Assembly: GCF_027557445.1 (NCBI RefSeq)
Contig: NZ_CP106841.1
Coordinates: 606,001-670,000 of the forward strand
From: Paenalcaligenes faecalis
GTDB taxonomy: Bacteria > Pseudomonadota > Gammaproteobacteria > Burkholderiales > Burkholderiaceae_B
DNA: 64,000 nucleotides
Direction of reading: 5' to 3'
In this document: positions 48,031 to 57,684 of the stretch, piece by piece
Position numbering within the stretch: the first letter of the stretch is position 1
Layout of the letters: every line of letters starts with the position of its first letter
Program-made: the position numbers and the translations under genes
The notes under the pieces: generated by a model
Databases searched by the model: none
What the model was told of the DNA's origin: nothing
The model's input: the letters and a program-made list of their open reading frames with translations, nothing else

Positions 48031-48471
48031 ATGCTAAATAATGCCCAACATTGGCACTCACGTACACCGTTACGTGTGTGCATGTTGGGCTTATTGTTTT
48101 TTGTATTAGTTATCGCCTTACTTGGTTTGTTGTGGCATAACTGGGGTTATTCTCTGTGGCTGTTTGCTCCCATTGCAATGGGACTGTTGGCGGCATTGGT
48201 ATATACACTATGGCATCAGCCCATCAGCACTTTGTCTTTTGATGAACAGCATGGGTTTGGTTTATCATCGTCTCTGGTGACGGGGCCCATTCGTATTTAT
48301 TATGTTTGGTACAGCCCCTTTGCCATTAGTCTGAGTCTTGATGATGGTATAAAAAAACAGCAATTGGTATTTTGGCGCTGGGCATTATGTCCCGTAGCCT
48401 GGAGGCAGTTACATATTCATTTGTTACGTTATCAGCTTCAATATCAATTTGCAGATTCTAAAGGTACGTAA
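48031..48471 (+). CDS. Small membrane protein of unknown function, upstream of rpoE
   Basis: A 146-residue protein I do not recognise with certainty. It has two adjacent hydrophobic segments (about 15-36 and 40-60), then a soluble tail rich in Trp, Tyr and aromatic patches (YYVWYSPFAISLSL, VFWRWALCPVAWRQLHIHLL). The layout is reminiscent of YgfX/CptA-like proteins (two membrane helices plus a short cytoplasmic domain), but that is only a resemblance. It begins four bases after fabF and its stop overlaps the rpoE start (TAATG), so it belongs to the same operon. Confidence 0.75.
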   Translation: MLNNAQHWHSRTPLRVCMLGLLFFVLVIALLGLLWHNWGYSLWLFAPIAMGLLAALVYTLWHQPISTLSFDEQHGFGLSSSLVTGPIRIYYVWYSPFAISLSLDDGIKKQQLVFWRWALCPVAWRQLHIHLLRYQLQYQFADSKGT

Positions 48472-49055
48472 TGAGTCATGACGTAGACCTGGATTTGGTA
48501 CGCCAAGTACAACAAGGCAATAAGCGTGCTTTTGATCTTTTAGTCTTAAAGTATCAGCGGCGTATTATGCGTTTGTTGGCTCGTATGATCAATGACCCAG
48601 CCGAGGTCGAAGACGTAGCCCAAGAAACCTTCATAAAAGCATATCGCGCTCTACCTCAATTCAGAGGTGACAGTCAGTTTTATACTTGGCTTTACCGTAT
48701 CGCCATCAATTCAGCTCGTAATTGGCAGGCCGCTCGGCATCGTCGTCCTTTGTTGATGAATGAGTATGAAAATGAAGACGGTGAAACTTTTAGCCCGGCG
48801 GACACTCTAACTGATATCAACACCCCTGAGTCCGAACTTGTCAGTCGGCAGGTTGCCGATGCCGTAAAAGCAGCGATTGATGCTTTACCTGCAGATTTAC
48901 GTAATGCGATTTTGCTACGAGAAATCGAGGGCCTAAGTTACGAGGAGATTGCTGAGACCATGGATTGCCCCATTGGCACGGTACGCTCTCGCATCTTCAG
49001 AGCACGAGAGGCGATTACAGAGCAATTGCGTCAGGTACGAGAAAGTAGCAGTTAA
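48471..49055 (+). CDS. rpoE: RNA polymerase sigma-E factor (AlgU/RpoE)
   Basis: ECF sigma factor of the envelope-stress response, 194 residues. Region 2 shows FDLLVLKYQRRIMRLLARMI and DVAQETFIKAYRALPQFRG with FYTWLYRIAINSARN; region 4 shows LPADLRNAILLREIEGLSYEEIA and GTVRSRIFRAREAI. It is followed by its anti-sigma factor and RseB, as in the algU-mucA-mucB-mucD cluster of Pseudomonas. Confidence 0.96.
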   Translation: MSHDVDLDLVRQVQQGNKRAFDLLVLKYQRRIMRLLARMINDPAEVEDVAQETFIKAYRALPQFRGDSQFYTWLYRIAINSARNWQAARHRRPLLMNEYENEDGETFSPADTLTDINTPESELVSRQVADAVKAAIDALPADLRNAILLREIEGLSYEEIAETMDCPIGTVRSRIFRAREAITEQLRQVRESSS

Positions 49056-49068
49056 GGAACCCACTACA

Positions 49069-49545
49069 ATGCAAGCTAAAAAAACCAATATGGCTGATGA
49101 TATGCAAAGCCTAAGTCTCGAAGAGTCCATCTCTCTTTGGATAGATAATGAACAGGGTATGGATGCCGATCAGCTTGATACTCCGTATGGTCGTCAATTG
49201 TGGGATAACTACCACCTGATTGGTGATGTGTTGCGTAGCGATGATCTGGCTATAGAGCCATCGGATTTGTTTTATGCTCGTCTCGCTAAGGCGATTGATG
49301 AGGAGCCTGTGGTATTTGCCCCAAACTCCTTAAAAGCACAGGCATGGCGGCGTTGGCTTGTTCCTTCTGCAGCGATTAGTGCTGCCTTATTAGCCACTCT
49401 TTGGTTTGTGCAACCAGAGCCTATTGACGAGGTATCTCCCGTGTTGGCAAGTGCTGATGAGTTATGGATGGATTACATTGATGCTCATCGATCCTTAACA
49501 GGGGGTGGCTTAGCTAGCTATGCCTCTTATTCAGTAGGTAATTAA
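49069..49545 (+). CDS. rseA: Anti-sigma-E factor RseA/MucA
   Basis: Inner-membrane anti-sigma factor, 158 residues. The cytoplasmic sigma-binding domain is residues about 10-90 (SLEESISLWIDNEQGMD, LWDNYHLIGDVLRSD), with one membrane segment (about 96-114, WLVPSAAISAALLATLW) and a short periplasmic tail where DegS-type cleavage would occur. ATG 49069 with AAGGAA upstream is chosen over longer frames that overlap rpoE. Placement directly after rpoE supports the call. Confidence 0.9.
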   Translation: MQAKKTNMADDMQSLSLEESISLWIDNEQGMDADQLDTPYGRQLWDNYHLIGDVLRSDDLAIEPSDLFYARLAKAIDEEPVVFAPNSLKAQAWRRWLVPSAAISAALLATLWFVQPEPIDEVSPVLASADELWMDYIDAHRSLTGGGLASYASYSVGN

Positions 49546-49547
49546 TT

Positions 49548-50537
49548 ATGTTGGCTTTTTGTAGATCGCTGTGTTGGTCTCTAAGCCTGAGTTTAGTTGG
49601 TTACTCAGGTGTTTCTTATGCCGAGTCGTCCTCGACTCCATTGACAGAGATGCTGCAGCAGGTTCAGCAAGCCGCTAGACAGTTAGACTACTCGGGGGTA
49701 CTGAGTTACAGCAGCGATGCGGGTGTGCAGTCCATGCGCTTGGTTCATGTGGTTGATGGCAAAGGTGAGCATGAACGTTTAGAAATCCTTGATGGTTTAG
49801 CCCGAGAATTCATTCGTATGAATGATGTGACGCAATGCCTGATTCCTGAACAAAAAATAGTGATCCAAGAAAAAACCAGAGATGACCGTTTTCCTGCATT
49901 TCTGACGGGTGATGTGACTCATTTAGACAAATACTATGCCTTTGAGCAAGGCCCTACGCAACGAGTCGGAGGCCGTCAGTGTCAACAATACACTTTGATG
50001 CCACGAGACAGCTGGCGTTATGGCTACGATTTATGCGTAGATGTGGATCAGCATTTATTATTAAAGCTGCAAACACTGTCATTGCAACCAGAGATTAAAG
50101 TGCTTAATCAGGTGGCGTTTGCAAATGTAGCCATTGGGCAAAATGTAGAGGTGGATGCACTAAAGACCTCTTGGAAGTACAATGACTGGAAGGTCATTGC
50201 TGCTCACATGGAGCAAACCGATTTGGCAGCACAAGGCTGGCGCATTCCTTATCCTGTTGGGTTTAATTCAGTAACTGAAATTACTCGATTTATACGCACA
50301 GAGCGTCAAGTCGCCCAACTGGTCTTATCTGATGGATTAGCCTCGATTTCTATTTTTATAGAACCAGTTGATAGTTTTAGTCAGCGTCTTAAAGCGGACC
50401 CAGGCTCTAAAAAAGGCAGTATTCATCTCTATCGTAAACGAATTGGTGATTTTTGGTTAACTGCCACTGGTGAAGTTCCCCTAGAGACCCTACATTATTT
50501 GGGTAACAATACAGAATTTGTTCCTGTTGCTAGATAA
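49548..50537 (+). CDS. rseB: Sigma-E regulator RseB/MucB
   Basis: Periplasmic protein that shields RseA from proteolysis and senses lipid/LPS stress. The 329-residue precursor has a signal peptide (LCWSLSLSLVGYSGVSYA, cleavage about residue 25), then the N-terminal lipid-binding domain (QAARQLDYSGVLSYSSDAG) and the C-terminal MucB domain (QGWRIPYPVGFNSVTEI, ISIFIEPVDSF). Two bases separate it from rseA. Confidence 0.93.
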   Translation: MLAFCRSLCWSLSLSLVGYSGVSYAESSSTPLTEMLQQVQQAARQLDYSGVLSYSSDAGVQSMRLVHVVDGKGEHERLEILDGLAREFIRMNDVTQCLIPEQKIVIQEKTRDDRFPAFLTGDVTHLDKYYAFEQGPTQRVGGRQCQQYTLMPRDSWRYGYDLCVDVDQHLLLKLQTLSLQPEIKVLNQVAFANVAIGQNVEVDALKTSWKYNDWKVIAAHMEQTDLAAQGWRIPYPVGFNSVTEITRFIRTERQVAQLVLSDGLASISIFIEPVDSFSQRLKADPGSKKGSIHLYRKRIGDFWLTATGEVPLETLHYLGNNTEFVPVAR

Positions 50538-50560
50538 AAACAACCTACGGAGTCCATTTT

Positions 50561-52027
50561 ATGCAAACTCGTACTAAACGAATTCGTCACACTGTTAGTA
50601 GCCTGTATTTGGCGGTGATGCTTGGCTTAGGTCTAGGTAGTCACACAGCAATGGCTCAAGATGCGACGCCAGCCCCTGCAGTAGTATTACCTGATTTTAG
50701 TCAGATTGTAGAAAAAACAGAAAAGTCAGTGGTGAATATCCGAACAACTGAGTCGGTACCTGTACGTCCAACAATAGGTGGGCGAGGCGACCCGAATGAC
50801 TTATTTCGTTGGTTTTTTGGACCTGACTTTATGCCTCCTGGACCGAACGGAAACCCGCATCGAGGCAATGCACCTTCTCAGGGCGAAGAGCGGGTAGTGC
50901 CCAGAGGGGTTGGCTCAGGATTTATTATTTCAGCTGATGGTTATATTTTAACTAACAATCATGTGATTACTGAGGCCAAAGATATTTTTGTCACCTTGGT
51001 AGATGGTAAAGAATACAAAGCGAAGGTAATAGGCGCAGACGAGCGCACGGACGTCGCCTTGATTAAAGTAGAGGCCACAGATTTGCCTCCTTTGACTATA
51101 GGTAACCCTGCGGACCTAAAAAAAGGACAGTGGGTCATGGCGATCGGCTCTCCTTTTGGTTTGGACTCCACCGTAACCGTAGGGATTGTTAGTGCCATCA
51201 ATCGCGATACAGGTGACTACTTACCTTTTATCCAAACAGATGTGGCCGTGAATCCGGGCAATTCAGGCGGTCCTTTGTTAAACTTGTCGGGTCAGGTCGT
51301 TGGGGTTAACTCACAGATCGTATCTCGCAGTGGTGGCTTTATGGGGATTTCCCTTGCTATCCCTATTGATGAGGCGATGAATGTGGTGGATCAGCTTAAA
51401 GCCCACGGCAAGGTGACTCGCGGTAGAATAGGTGTACAAATCACCGATGTCAGCGAAGAGGTTGCGCTAGCTCTGGGCTTATCTGATAGCAAAGGGGCGC
51501 TAGTTAGTAACATAGAAGACGGTGGTCCGGCAGCAAAGGCGGGCATACGTAACGGGGATGTAATCTTAAACTTTGATGGTAAAGCCATTAAGCAAATGAG
51601 TGATCTCCCCCGTATAGTGGGCTCAGTCAAACCAGGTGAAAAGGTCGATGTAGAGGTATGGCGTAAAGGTAAAACACTAACGCTAAAAACAGAGGTTGGT
51701 GAATTAACCACGGGTACAGCAACTGAGACCCCTACCGAAATCGCCGTTGACACGGATCGTCTTGGCCTACAGGTAGAGCCTTTAGCTGCTGCTGACTTAG
51801 CGCGCTTGGATGTAAAGAGTGGGGTAAAAGTCACACGTGCAGACAAACCAGCGACGAATGCAGGGATTACCGATGGTGATATTATCTTGCAGATCAATAA
51901 TCACGACGATTTAGATATAAATAGTTATCAGCGCATAGTAAAATCCCTTTCAGCAGGGAAAAATGCCGCACTTTTAGTAGTGCGAGGTAACAACGCCCAA
52001 TGGGTATTGGTCAAACCAACCAAGTAA
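50561..52027 (+). CDS. degP: Periplasmic serine endoprotease DegP/MucD
   Basis: HtrA-family protease/chaperone of the envelope-stress response, 488 residues. A signal peptide (cleavage after AMA, about residue 32) is followed by the trypsin-like domain with catalytic His134 (ILTNNHVI), Asp164 (ERTDVALI) and Ser235 (NPGNSGGPLL) and two PDZ domains (about 280-370 and 385-480). The linker from 71 to 112 is Gly/Pro-rich, as in MucD. It is the last gene of the rpoE operon, ended by 52061-52086. Confidence 0.95.
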   Translation: MQTRTKRIRHTVSSLYLAVMLGLGLGSHTAMAQDATPAPAVVLPDFSQIVEKTEKSVVNIRTTESVPVRPTIGGRGDPNDLFRWFFGPDFMPPGPNGNPHRGNAPSQGEERVVPRGVGSGFIISADGYILTNNHVITEAKDIFVTLVDGKEYKAKVIGADERTDVALIKVEATDLPPLTIGNPADLKKGQWVMAIGSPFGLDSTVTVGIVSAINRDTGDYLPFIQTDVAVNPGNSGGPLLNLSGQVVGVNSQIVSRSGGFMGISLAIPIDEAMNVVDQLKAHGKVTRGRIGVQITDVSEEVALALGLSDSKGALVSNIEDGGPAAKAGIRNGDVILNFDGKAIKQMSDLPRIVGSVKPGEKVDVEVWRKGKTLTLKTEVGELTTGTATETPTEIAVDTDRLGLQVEPLAAADLARLDVKSGVKVTRADKPATNAGITDGDIILQINNHDDLDINSYQRIVKSLSAGKNAALLVVRGNNAQWVLVKPTK

Positions 52028-52060
52028 CCCTTTAAAAAAGGCTAAACTATACAGCCAAGC

Positions 52061-52086
52061 AGGGGCGCCCTGAGCGCCCCTTTTTT
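52061..52086 (+). terminator. Intrinsic terminator after degP
   Basis: AGGGGCGC-CCTGA-GCGCCCCT is a perfect GC-rich 8-bp stem followed by six Ts. Confidence 0.92.
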
Positions 52087-52135
52087 GTATTGATTGGCTG
52101 ACTCCGACTAACAGGTTGTTTTATTATTTGGGTCT

Positions 52136-53932
52136 ATGGATCTTATCCGCAACTTTTCTATTATTGCTCATATTGACCACGGTAAATCTACCTTGGCTGA
52201 TCGTTTAATTCAACGCTGTGGCGGTCTGGATGACCGGGAAATGTCCACACAGGTGTTGGACTCGATGGATATTGAGCGAGAGCGTGGCATTACCATTAAG
52301 GCGCAGACAGCAGCGCTAAAATACAAAGCCAAAAACGGCAAAGAATACCGTTTAAACTTAATTGACACCCCCGGGCACGTGGACTTTTCCTACGAGGTTA
52401 GCCGTTCCCTGCAGGCGTGTGAGGGTGCTTTGCTTGTCGTGGATGCCTCCCAAGGGGTAGAGGCGCAGACCGTTGCCACATGTTATACCGCCCTAGAGCA
52501 AGATCTTGAGGTCATTCCCGTATTAAATAAGATTGACCTACCTTCCGCAGATCCTGATGCAGCTCGTCAAGAAATCGAAGACGTGATTGGGATTGATGCC
52601 TCAGAGGCGATTCCTGCTAGTGCTAAAACCGGCCAAGGGATTGACGATATTCTTGAGGCAATAGTGGCGCATATTCCCGCCCCTGTAGGTACAGTAGACG
52701 CGCCTCTTCAAGCCTTAATTATTGACTCTTGGTTCGATAATTACGTTGGGGTGGTGATGTTAGTTCGCATCATGAATGGTGTATTAAAGCATCGCGACAA
52801 AATTCAGATGATGGCTAACGGCTCAAACCATATCTGCGAACAAATAGGGATGTTTACACCCAAAGCAACCCCTGTGGACCAGTTGTCAGCAGGAGAGGTT
52901 GGTTTTGTGGTGACCGGAATTAAAGAGCTAGAGCAGGCTAAAGTTGGCGATACGATTACGCACAGCGGTAATAAGGCTGCGCCTTTACCGTTACCCGGCT
53001 TTAAAGAGGTTAAGCCACAAGTCTTTGCAGGTGTATATCCAGTTGAAAGCAGCGAATACGATCAGCTTCGTGACTCTTTAGAAAAGCTTAAATTAAATGA
53101 TGCGTCATTGATGTTTGAGCCCGAGGTTTCACAAGCCTTAGGATTTGGTTTTCGTTGTGGCTTCTTAGGTCTATTGCATTTGGAAATCGTTCAAGAGCGC
53201 CTAGAGCGTGAGTTCGATATGGACATCATTACTACGGCCCCATCGGTGGTGTACGAAGTACATCGCAATGATGGTGAGGTGCTGATGATTGATAGTCCTT
53301 CCCGCATTCCAGAGGTAGGACAGATTGCCGAGATTCGTGAGCCTATTGTTCAAGTGACGTTATTGATGCCTCAGGATTATGTGGGGCCTGTGATGACACT
53401 CTGTAACCAAAAACGGGGTGCTCAGATCAATATGACGTATTTAGGCCGTCAAGTTAGTTTGGTCTATGAAATTCCGCTTGCTGAGATTGTTTTAGACTTT
53501 TTCGATAAATTGAAATCCGTATCACGTGGTTATGCGTCTATGGACTATGAGTTTATTGAATATCGTGCCGCAGATGTCGTTAAAGTGGATCTCTTGATTA
53601 ACGGAGATCGAGTTGATGCCCTTTCCATGATTGTGCACCGTCAAAATGCACGTTATCGCGGTCGAGAGGTGGTGTCTAAAATGCGCGGTATTATCCCGCG
53701 TCAAATGTTTGATATTGCGATTCAGGCTGCTATCGGAGCCGAGGTTATTGCTCGCGAAAACGTAAAAGCCCTACGTAAAAACGTATTGGCTAAGTGTTAT
53801 GGTGGTGATATTTCTCGCAAGAAAAAACTGATTGAGAAACAAAAAGAAGGTAAAAAACGCATGAAGCAAGTGGGGAACGTTGAAATTCCTCAAGAAGCTT
53901 TCTTGGCGATTTTACAAGTCGAAGACAAATAA
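52136..53932 (+). CDS. lepA: Elongation factor 4 (LepA)
   Basis: Translational GTPase that back-translocates or assists ribosomes under stress. The 598 residues include G1 [15 protein letters not shown]2 [10 protein letters not shown]3 DTPGHVDF, G4 NKIDLP and G5 SAKTGQG, domains II and III, and the LepA-specific C-terminal domain ending [15 protein letters not shown]. It precedes lepB as usual. Confidence 0.97.
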   Translation: MDLIRNFSIIAHIDHGKSTLADRLIQRCGGLDDREMSTQVLDSMDIERERGITIKAQTAALKYKAKNGKEYRLNLIDTPGHVDFSYEVSRSLQACEGALLVVDASQGVEAQTVATCYTALEQDLEVIPVLNKIDLPSADPDAARQEIEDVIGIDASEAIPASAKTGQGIDDILEAIVAHIPAPVGTVDAPLQALIIDSWFDNYVGVVMLVRIMNGVLKHRDKIQMMANGSNHICEQIGMFTPKATPVDQLSAGEVGFVVTGIKELEQAKVGDTITHSGNKAAPLPLPGFKEVKPQVFAGVYPVESSEYDQLRDSLEKLKLNDASLMFEPEVSQALGFGFRCGFLGLLHLEIVQERLEREFDMDIITTAPSVVYEVHRNDGEVLMIDSPSRIPEVGQIAEIREPIVQVTLLMPQDYVGPVMTLCNQKRGAQINMTYLGRQVSLVYEIPLAEIVLDFFDKLKSVSRGYASMDYEFIEYRAADVVKVDLLINGDRVDALSMIVHRQNARYRGREVVSKMRGIIPRQMFDIAIQAAIGAEVIARENVKALRKNVLAKCYGGDISRKKKLIEKQKEGKKRMKQVGNVEIPQEAFLAILQVEDK

Positions 53933-53947
53933 CAAACGGTGCCGCAT

Positions 53948-54832
53948 ATGCGTTGGGACTTCTCCCTGATTTTATTTATTTTGCTGGTGATTACGGGAAT
54001 CATCTGGTTTTGGGATCGTTATGCGTTAGCGACTAAACGTCGTCAACGAGCTGATGAGGCCGCCGCTAGTGTGCCGCATGTTCCAGGACTAAACCCACAA
54101 CAGCAACAAGAGCTCAAGGATGAGGCCCGCGCTAAAGCGGGGTTAATGCCGTGGTGGGTAGAGTACGGGGTGAGTTTTTTCCCCGTTATCCTCTTTGTAT
54201 TTGTTCTGCGTTCATTTATCTTTGAGCCGTTTAGGATTCCCTCCGGATCTATGTTGCCTACCTTACAAAATGGCGACTTTATTTTGGTGAATAAGTTTCA
54301 ATACGGTGTTCGTATCCCTGTTATCAACAAAAAACTGATTCCTTTAGGTAGCCCTAAAGCAGGTGATGTGTTGGTTTTTAAATATCCTGTTGAACCAGGT
54401 ATTGATTATATTAAACGGGTTGTTGGGGTCGCTGGGGATACGATTCGCTACGAGGGCAAGCAGCTTTATATTAATGATAAGCGCATTGATTTAGCCCCTA
54501 GTGGTCAATATTTTGAACCTGATCGACATAGTTATGTGTCTCAGTTCACAGAGCAACTCGGTGCAGAGCCACACGAGATCTTATTAAATACCCAACAAAA
54601 TCATGAGTACATGCCGATTGTGCGCTATCCGCATCTAGACAAGTGTGAATATGCACGTCAAGCTATGCGTTGTGTGGTGCCAGATGGCCATTATTTTGTG
54701 ATGGGTGATAACCGCGATAACAGCTTAGATAGCCGTTATTGGGGTTTTGTACCAGATGAAAATGTAGTGGGTCGCGCGTTTTTTATTTGGATGAATTTTA
54801 GCGAACCCGGTCGCATAGGACGTTTCCACTAA
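53948..54832 (+). CDS. lepB: Signal peptidase I
   Basis: Inner-membrane serine protease that removes Sec signal peptides. The 294 residues have an N-terminal membrane segment ([16 protein letters not shown]), a second one (about 74-88), catalytic Ser101 in [12 protein letters not shown] and Lys156 in [12 protein letters not shown], and the [17 protein letters not shown] box. ATG 53948 matches relatives as I recall them; a GTG at 53939 is three residues upstream. Its stop overlaps rnc (TAATG). Confidence 0.95.
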   Translation: MRWDFSLILFILLVITGIIWFWDRYALATKRRQRADEAAASVPHVPGLNPQQQQELKDEARAKAGLMPWWVEYGVSFFPVILFVFVLRSFIFEPFRIPSGSMLPTLQNGDFILVNKFQYGVRIPVINKKLIPLGSPKAGDVLVFKYPVEPGIDYIKRVVGVAGDTIRYEGKQLYINDKRIDLAPSGQYFEPDRHSYVSQFTEQLGAEPHEILLNTQQNHEYMPIVRYPHLDKCEYARQAMRCVVPDGHYFVMGDNRDNSLDSRYWGFVPDENVVGRAFFIWMNFSEPGRIGRFH

Positions 54833-55551
54833 TGGCAGCACGGCTTACTCGTTTACAAGACGCCATCGATTACCAGTTTCAAAATACTGCTCTACTAGAG
54901 CAAGCAGTTACACACCGCAGTCATAATGCAAAACACAATGAGCGCTTAGAGTTTCTAGGTGACTCAGTGCTGAACTTTATCGTGGCTTCGTTACTGTACA
55001 AACAGTTTGAGCGCATTGACGAAGGGGACTTATCCCGTTTGCGTGCTAACTTGGTTAAACAATCCACCTTGGCAGAGATAGCTCAACAGCTTGATTTGTC
55101 AGATTACTTACGTTTGGGCGAGGGTGAATTAAAAAGTGGCGGATTTAGACGCCCTTCTATTTTATCTGATGCACTAGAGGCCGTCTTTGGCGCGGTCTAC
55201 TTAGATGGCGGTTTTGAGGCAGCCTCGTATGTGGTGAGTCGCCAATATGAGCCTATTTTATTGACGGTAGATCCTAAAACCTTAGGCAAAGATCCTAAAA
55301 CCTTGCTGCAAGAAATGCTACAAGGACGTCGTTTGGATTTACCTTTGTACTTAGTTGTTGCTACGCACGGTGCGGCGCATAGTCAGGTGTTTGATGTGGA
55401 ATGCCGCATTGATAAGCTTGATATTGTGGTGCAGGCTAACGGCAGTAGCCGTAGGGCCGCAGAGCAAGCCGCTGCACTACAAGCGATTGAGCTCATCGAG
55501 GCGATTGAGCCGACTAAAATAAGTCGTGTTGCGCGTCGTCCTCGTCATTAA
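54832..55551 (+). CDS. rnc: Ribonuclease III
   Basis: Double-stranded-RNA endonuclease, 239 residues. The catalytic signature [18 protein letters not shown] and the second metal-site stretch [18 protein letters not shown] are intact. A C-terminal dsRNA-binding domain begins at [14 protein letters not shown] and ends [17 protein letters not shown]. Overlap with lepB indicates coupled translation. Confidence 0.96.
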   Translation: MAARLTRLQDAIDYQFQNTALLEQAVTHRSHNAKHNERLEFLGDSVLNFIVASLLYKQFERIDEGDLSRLRANLVKQSTLAEIAQQLDLSDYLRLGEGELKSGGFRRPSILSDALEAVFGAVYLDGGFEAASYVVSRQYEPILLTVDPKTLGKDPKTLLQEMLQGRRLDLPLYLVVATHGAAHSQVFDVECRIDKLDIVVQANGSSRRAAEQAAALQAIELIEAIEPTKISRVARRPRH

Positions 55552-55569
55552 TTTTATTCAGGATACTCA

Positions 55570-56463
55570 ATGAGTTTTGATTCTGATTTTCGCTGCGGTT
55601 TTGTGACCGTAGTAGGACGCCCCAATGTGGGCAAGTCCACGTTAGCTAATGCGTTAATAGGCGCTAAAATTTCTATTGTGTCACGCAAGGCACAAACCAC
55701 TCGTCACCGCATTAATAGTGTATTAACACGCGAAAAAGAACAGTTCGTTTTTGTTGATACGCCTGGGTTTCAGACTCGCCATGGTGGTTTAATGAATCGC
55801 ATGATGAATCGTGTAGTGACCCAGTCTCTTACCGATGTAGATGTGGTATTGCATGTGGTAGAAGCAGGAAAGTGGAATACGGGAGATGAGCAGTTAATTC
55901 CACTTTTTCCTAAAGATGCCGCCGTATTGCTGGTGGTAAATAAGGTCGATTTATTTAAAAATAAAGCAGATCTATTGCCCTATATTGCTCAGGTTGCGAC
56001 TAAGTACGATTATGCAGCTGTGCTCCCTGTTAGTGCTCAACGAGGTGTTCAGTTAGAGACCTTATTAGATGAAATCGCCAGACATTTACCCTTAAATGAG
56101 CCTATGTTTGAAGAGGATACGATCACAGATCGTTCTATGCGGTTTATTGCTTCTGAGCTATTACGTGAAAAGATTTTCCGTTTAGTCGGTGACGAATTAC
56201 CTTATGGCTGTGCCGTCATGATAGAACAGTGGGATGAGAATCCGACGGGTGCTCGTATTGCTGCCTGTGTACTTGTAGAGCGTGAAGGCCATCGCCCTAT
56301 ATTGCTTGGTGCAAATGGAATGCACATGAAACGTATTGCAACAGAGGCGCGTCAGGACATTCAGAACTTACTTGAAAAACCCGTGTTTTTAGATGTATAT
56401 GTCAAAGTGCGTAAAGGGTGGACTGAACGCGAGGCTACCTTGCGCGAATTAGGGCATGAGTAA
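55570..56463 (+). CDS. era: GTPase Era
   Basis: Essential GTPase for 30S maturation, 297 residues. G1 GRPNVGKSTLANAL, G2 TTRHRI, G3 DTPGFQ, G4 NKVD and a C-terminal KH domain (GANGMHMKRIATEARQDIQ). It overlaps recO by eight bases. Confidence 0.97.
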   Translation: MSFDSDFRCGFVTVVGRPNVGKSTLANALIGAKISIVSRKAQTTRHRINSVLTREKEQFVFVDTPGFQTRHGGLMNRMMNRVVTQSLTDVDVVLHVVEAGKWNTGDEQLIPLFPKDAAVLLVVNKVDLFKNKADLLPYIAQVATKYDYAAVLPVSAQRGVQLETLLDEIARHLPLNEPMFEEDTITDRSMRFIASELLREKIFRLVGDELPYGCAVMIEQWDENPTGARIAACVLVEREGHRPILLGANGMHMKRIATEARQDIQNLLEKPVFLDVYVKVRKGWTEREATLRELGHE

Positions 56464-57061
56464 TAAGCGTCAACGGGTCTCAGAGGCGGCGAGCTATTTA
56501 CTGCACTCAACAGCGTGGAAAGAAAGTTCGTTAATCACACAGATGTTTACTCGAGACCATGGCATTGTTGCTTTGGTAGCAAAGGGCGCAAAGCGCCCTT
56601 ATTCTGCTTTAAAACCCGTCCTACTTAACTTCCAACCCTTATTGTTGTCTTGGTCAGGAGCGAATGAAGTTAAGACCCTAACCCGCGCCGAATTAGCTGG
56701 TTTGCATCCTTTATCTGGTCGAGCCTTGATGTCGGCCTGGTATATGAACGAGTTAATACTACGGTTATTACCGCGTGAGGACCCGCACCCAGAGCTATTT
56801 GATCAATATAAAATTGCGCTAAATGCGTTAGTGCAGGGTAGTCAACGTGCCGCACTGACTTTACGTCAATTTGAATGGCTTTTACTTCAAGAAACGGGTT
56901 ATGGGTTGGATGAGTCAGCGCCTGACTTTTCAGATCACGTAGATGAGCCTAGACTACGGCAACAGTTGCGGCATCGAATTGATTATTTGTTAGGTCGACC
57001 TTTACGTACACGTCATGTACTTATGGAACTCATGGAGCTACAAGAACATGCTAGAGCCTGA
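56456..57061 (+). CDS. recO: DNA repair protein RecO (short form)
   Basis: RecO anneals DNA and loads RecA with RecR. The 201-residue protein begins SNKRQRVSEAASYLLHSTAWKES with an OB fold (LITQMFTRDHGIVALVAKGAKRP) and the helical domain (SAWYMNELILRLLPREDPHPELF). The C-terminal part is shorter than the usual 230-250 residues: after FEWLLLQETGYGLDESA the region that often carries extra strands or a cysteine cluster is reduced, and no CxxC is present. The gene has no frameshift I can see. It overlaps era (8 bases) and the PIN gene (14 bases). Confidence 0.9.
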   Translation: MSNKRQRVSEAASYLLHSTAWKESSLITQMFTRDHGIVALVAKGAKRPYSALKPVLLNFQPLLLSWSGANEVKTLTRAELAGLHPLSGRALMSAWYMNELILRLLPREDPHPELFDQYKIALNALVQGSQRAALTLRQFEWLLLQETGYGLDESAPDFSDHVDEPRLRQQLRHRIDYLLGRPLRTRHVLMELMELQEHARA

Positions 57062-57647
57062 AAATAAACAACCTGAGGTTGTGGTTTTAGATGCTTGCAT
57101 CCTGATTTCTAATGTTTTGCGTTTTATTTGTTTATCTCTAGCAGAAAAAGGGTATTTTCAACCTGCTTGGAGTCCAATTATTCGAGACGAGTGGTTGCGA
57201 AATGCGTCTCGTCTATGGGGGGTAGAGCGCTCTCAGTTAGAGTTAGATTGGACTCAGTGGGATACGCAGTTTCCTTTGGCTGATCAAGGTATCATTCATA
57301 ATTGGAAAGAGGGGTTAACGTACAGTGATCCTAAAGATTGGCATGTGATTGCCGCAGCTAGAGCAGCGCAGGCACGTTTTACATTACAAACTGTACGCAT
57401 ATTAACGCGTAACAGTAAAGATTTTAATCGCAGTGAGTTGCGACGTTTTGGCTTGGATAGGTATGAGCCTGATTTGTTTTTCTGTTCATTGTGGCCGATT
57501 GCACAACAGGATTTATGCGTCATCCTAGAGCAAATGCCTGTGGCAGTAACGGCTCCTGATAAAGAACCTTTATCTGTGTTAGAGCTATTAAAGCGTGAGC
57601 GACTCTTTCATTTCGGTAAACACTATCGGTTGGCTATGCAGAACTAG
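57048..57647 (+). CDS. PIN-domain protein
   Basis: A 199-residue PIN-type ribonuclease-like protein. The four acidic positions of the family are plausible at Asp15 (VVVLDACILI), Glu48 (IIRDEWLRNA), Asp97 (SDPKDWHVIAAA) and Asp125 (LTRNSKDF), with a C-terminal extension beyond the 130-residue PIN core. No antitoxin gene is beside it, and it overlaps recO by 14 bases, so it looks like an operon member and not a free toxin-antitoxin pair. The target RNA is unknown. ATG 57048 is chosen; the longer frame from 57015 lies within recO. Confidence 0.8.
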   Translation: MLEPENKQPEVVVLDACILISNVLRFICLSLAEKGYFQPAWSPIIRDEWLRNASRLWGVERSQLELDWTQWDTQFPLADQGIIHNWKEGLTYSDPKDWHVIAAARAAQARFTLQTVRILTRNSKDFNRSELRRFGLDRYEPDLFFCSLWPIAQQDLCVILEQMPVAVTAPDKEPLSVLELLKRERLFHFGKHYRLAMQN

Positions 57648-57684
57648 TCTTGCTGGCTAGCTCTTTTTATATGGCGGAATCAGT

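Noticed and set aside
57048-57647. PIN gene as a classical toxin-antitoxin pair.
   Set aside because: There is no small partner gene on either side; upstream is recO and downstream is rarD.
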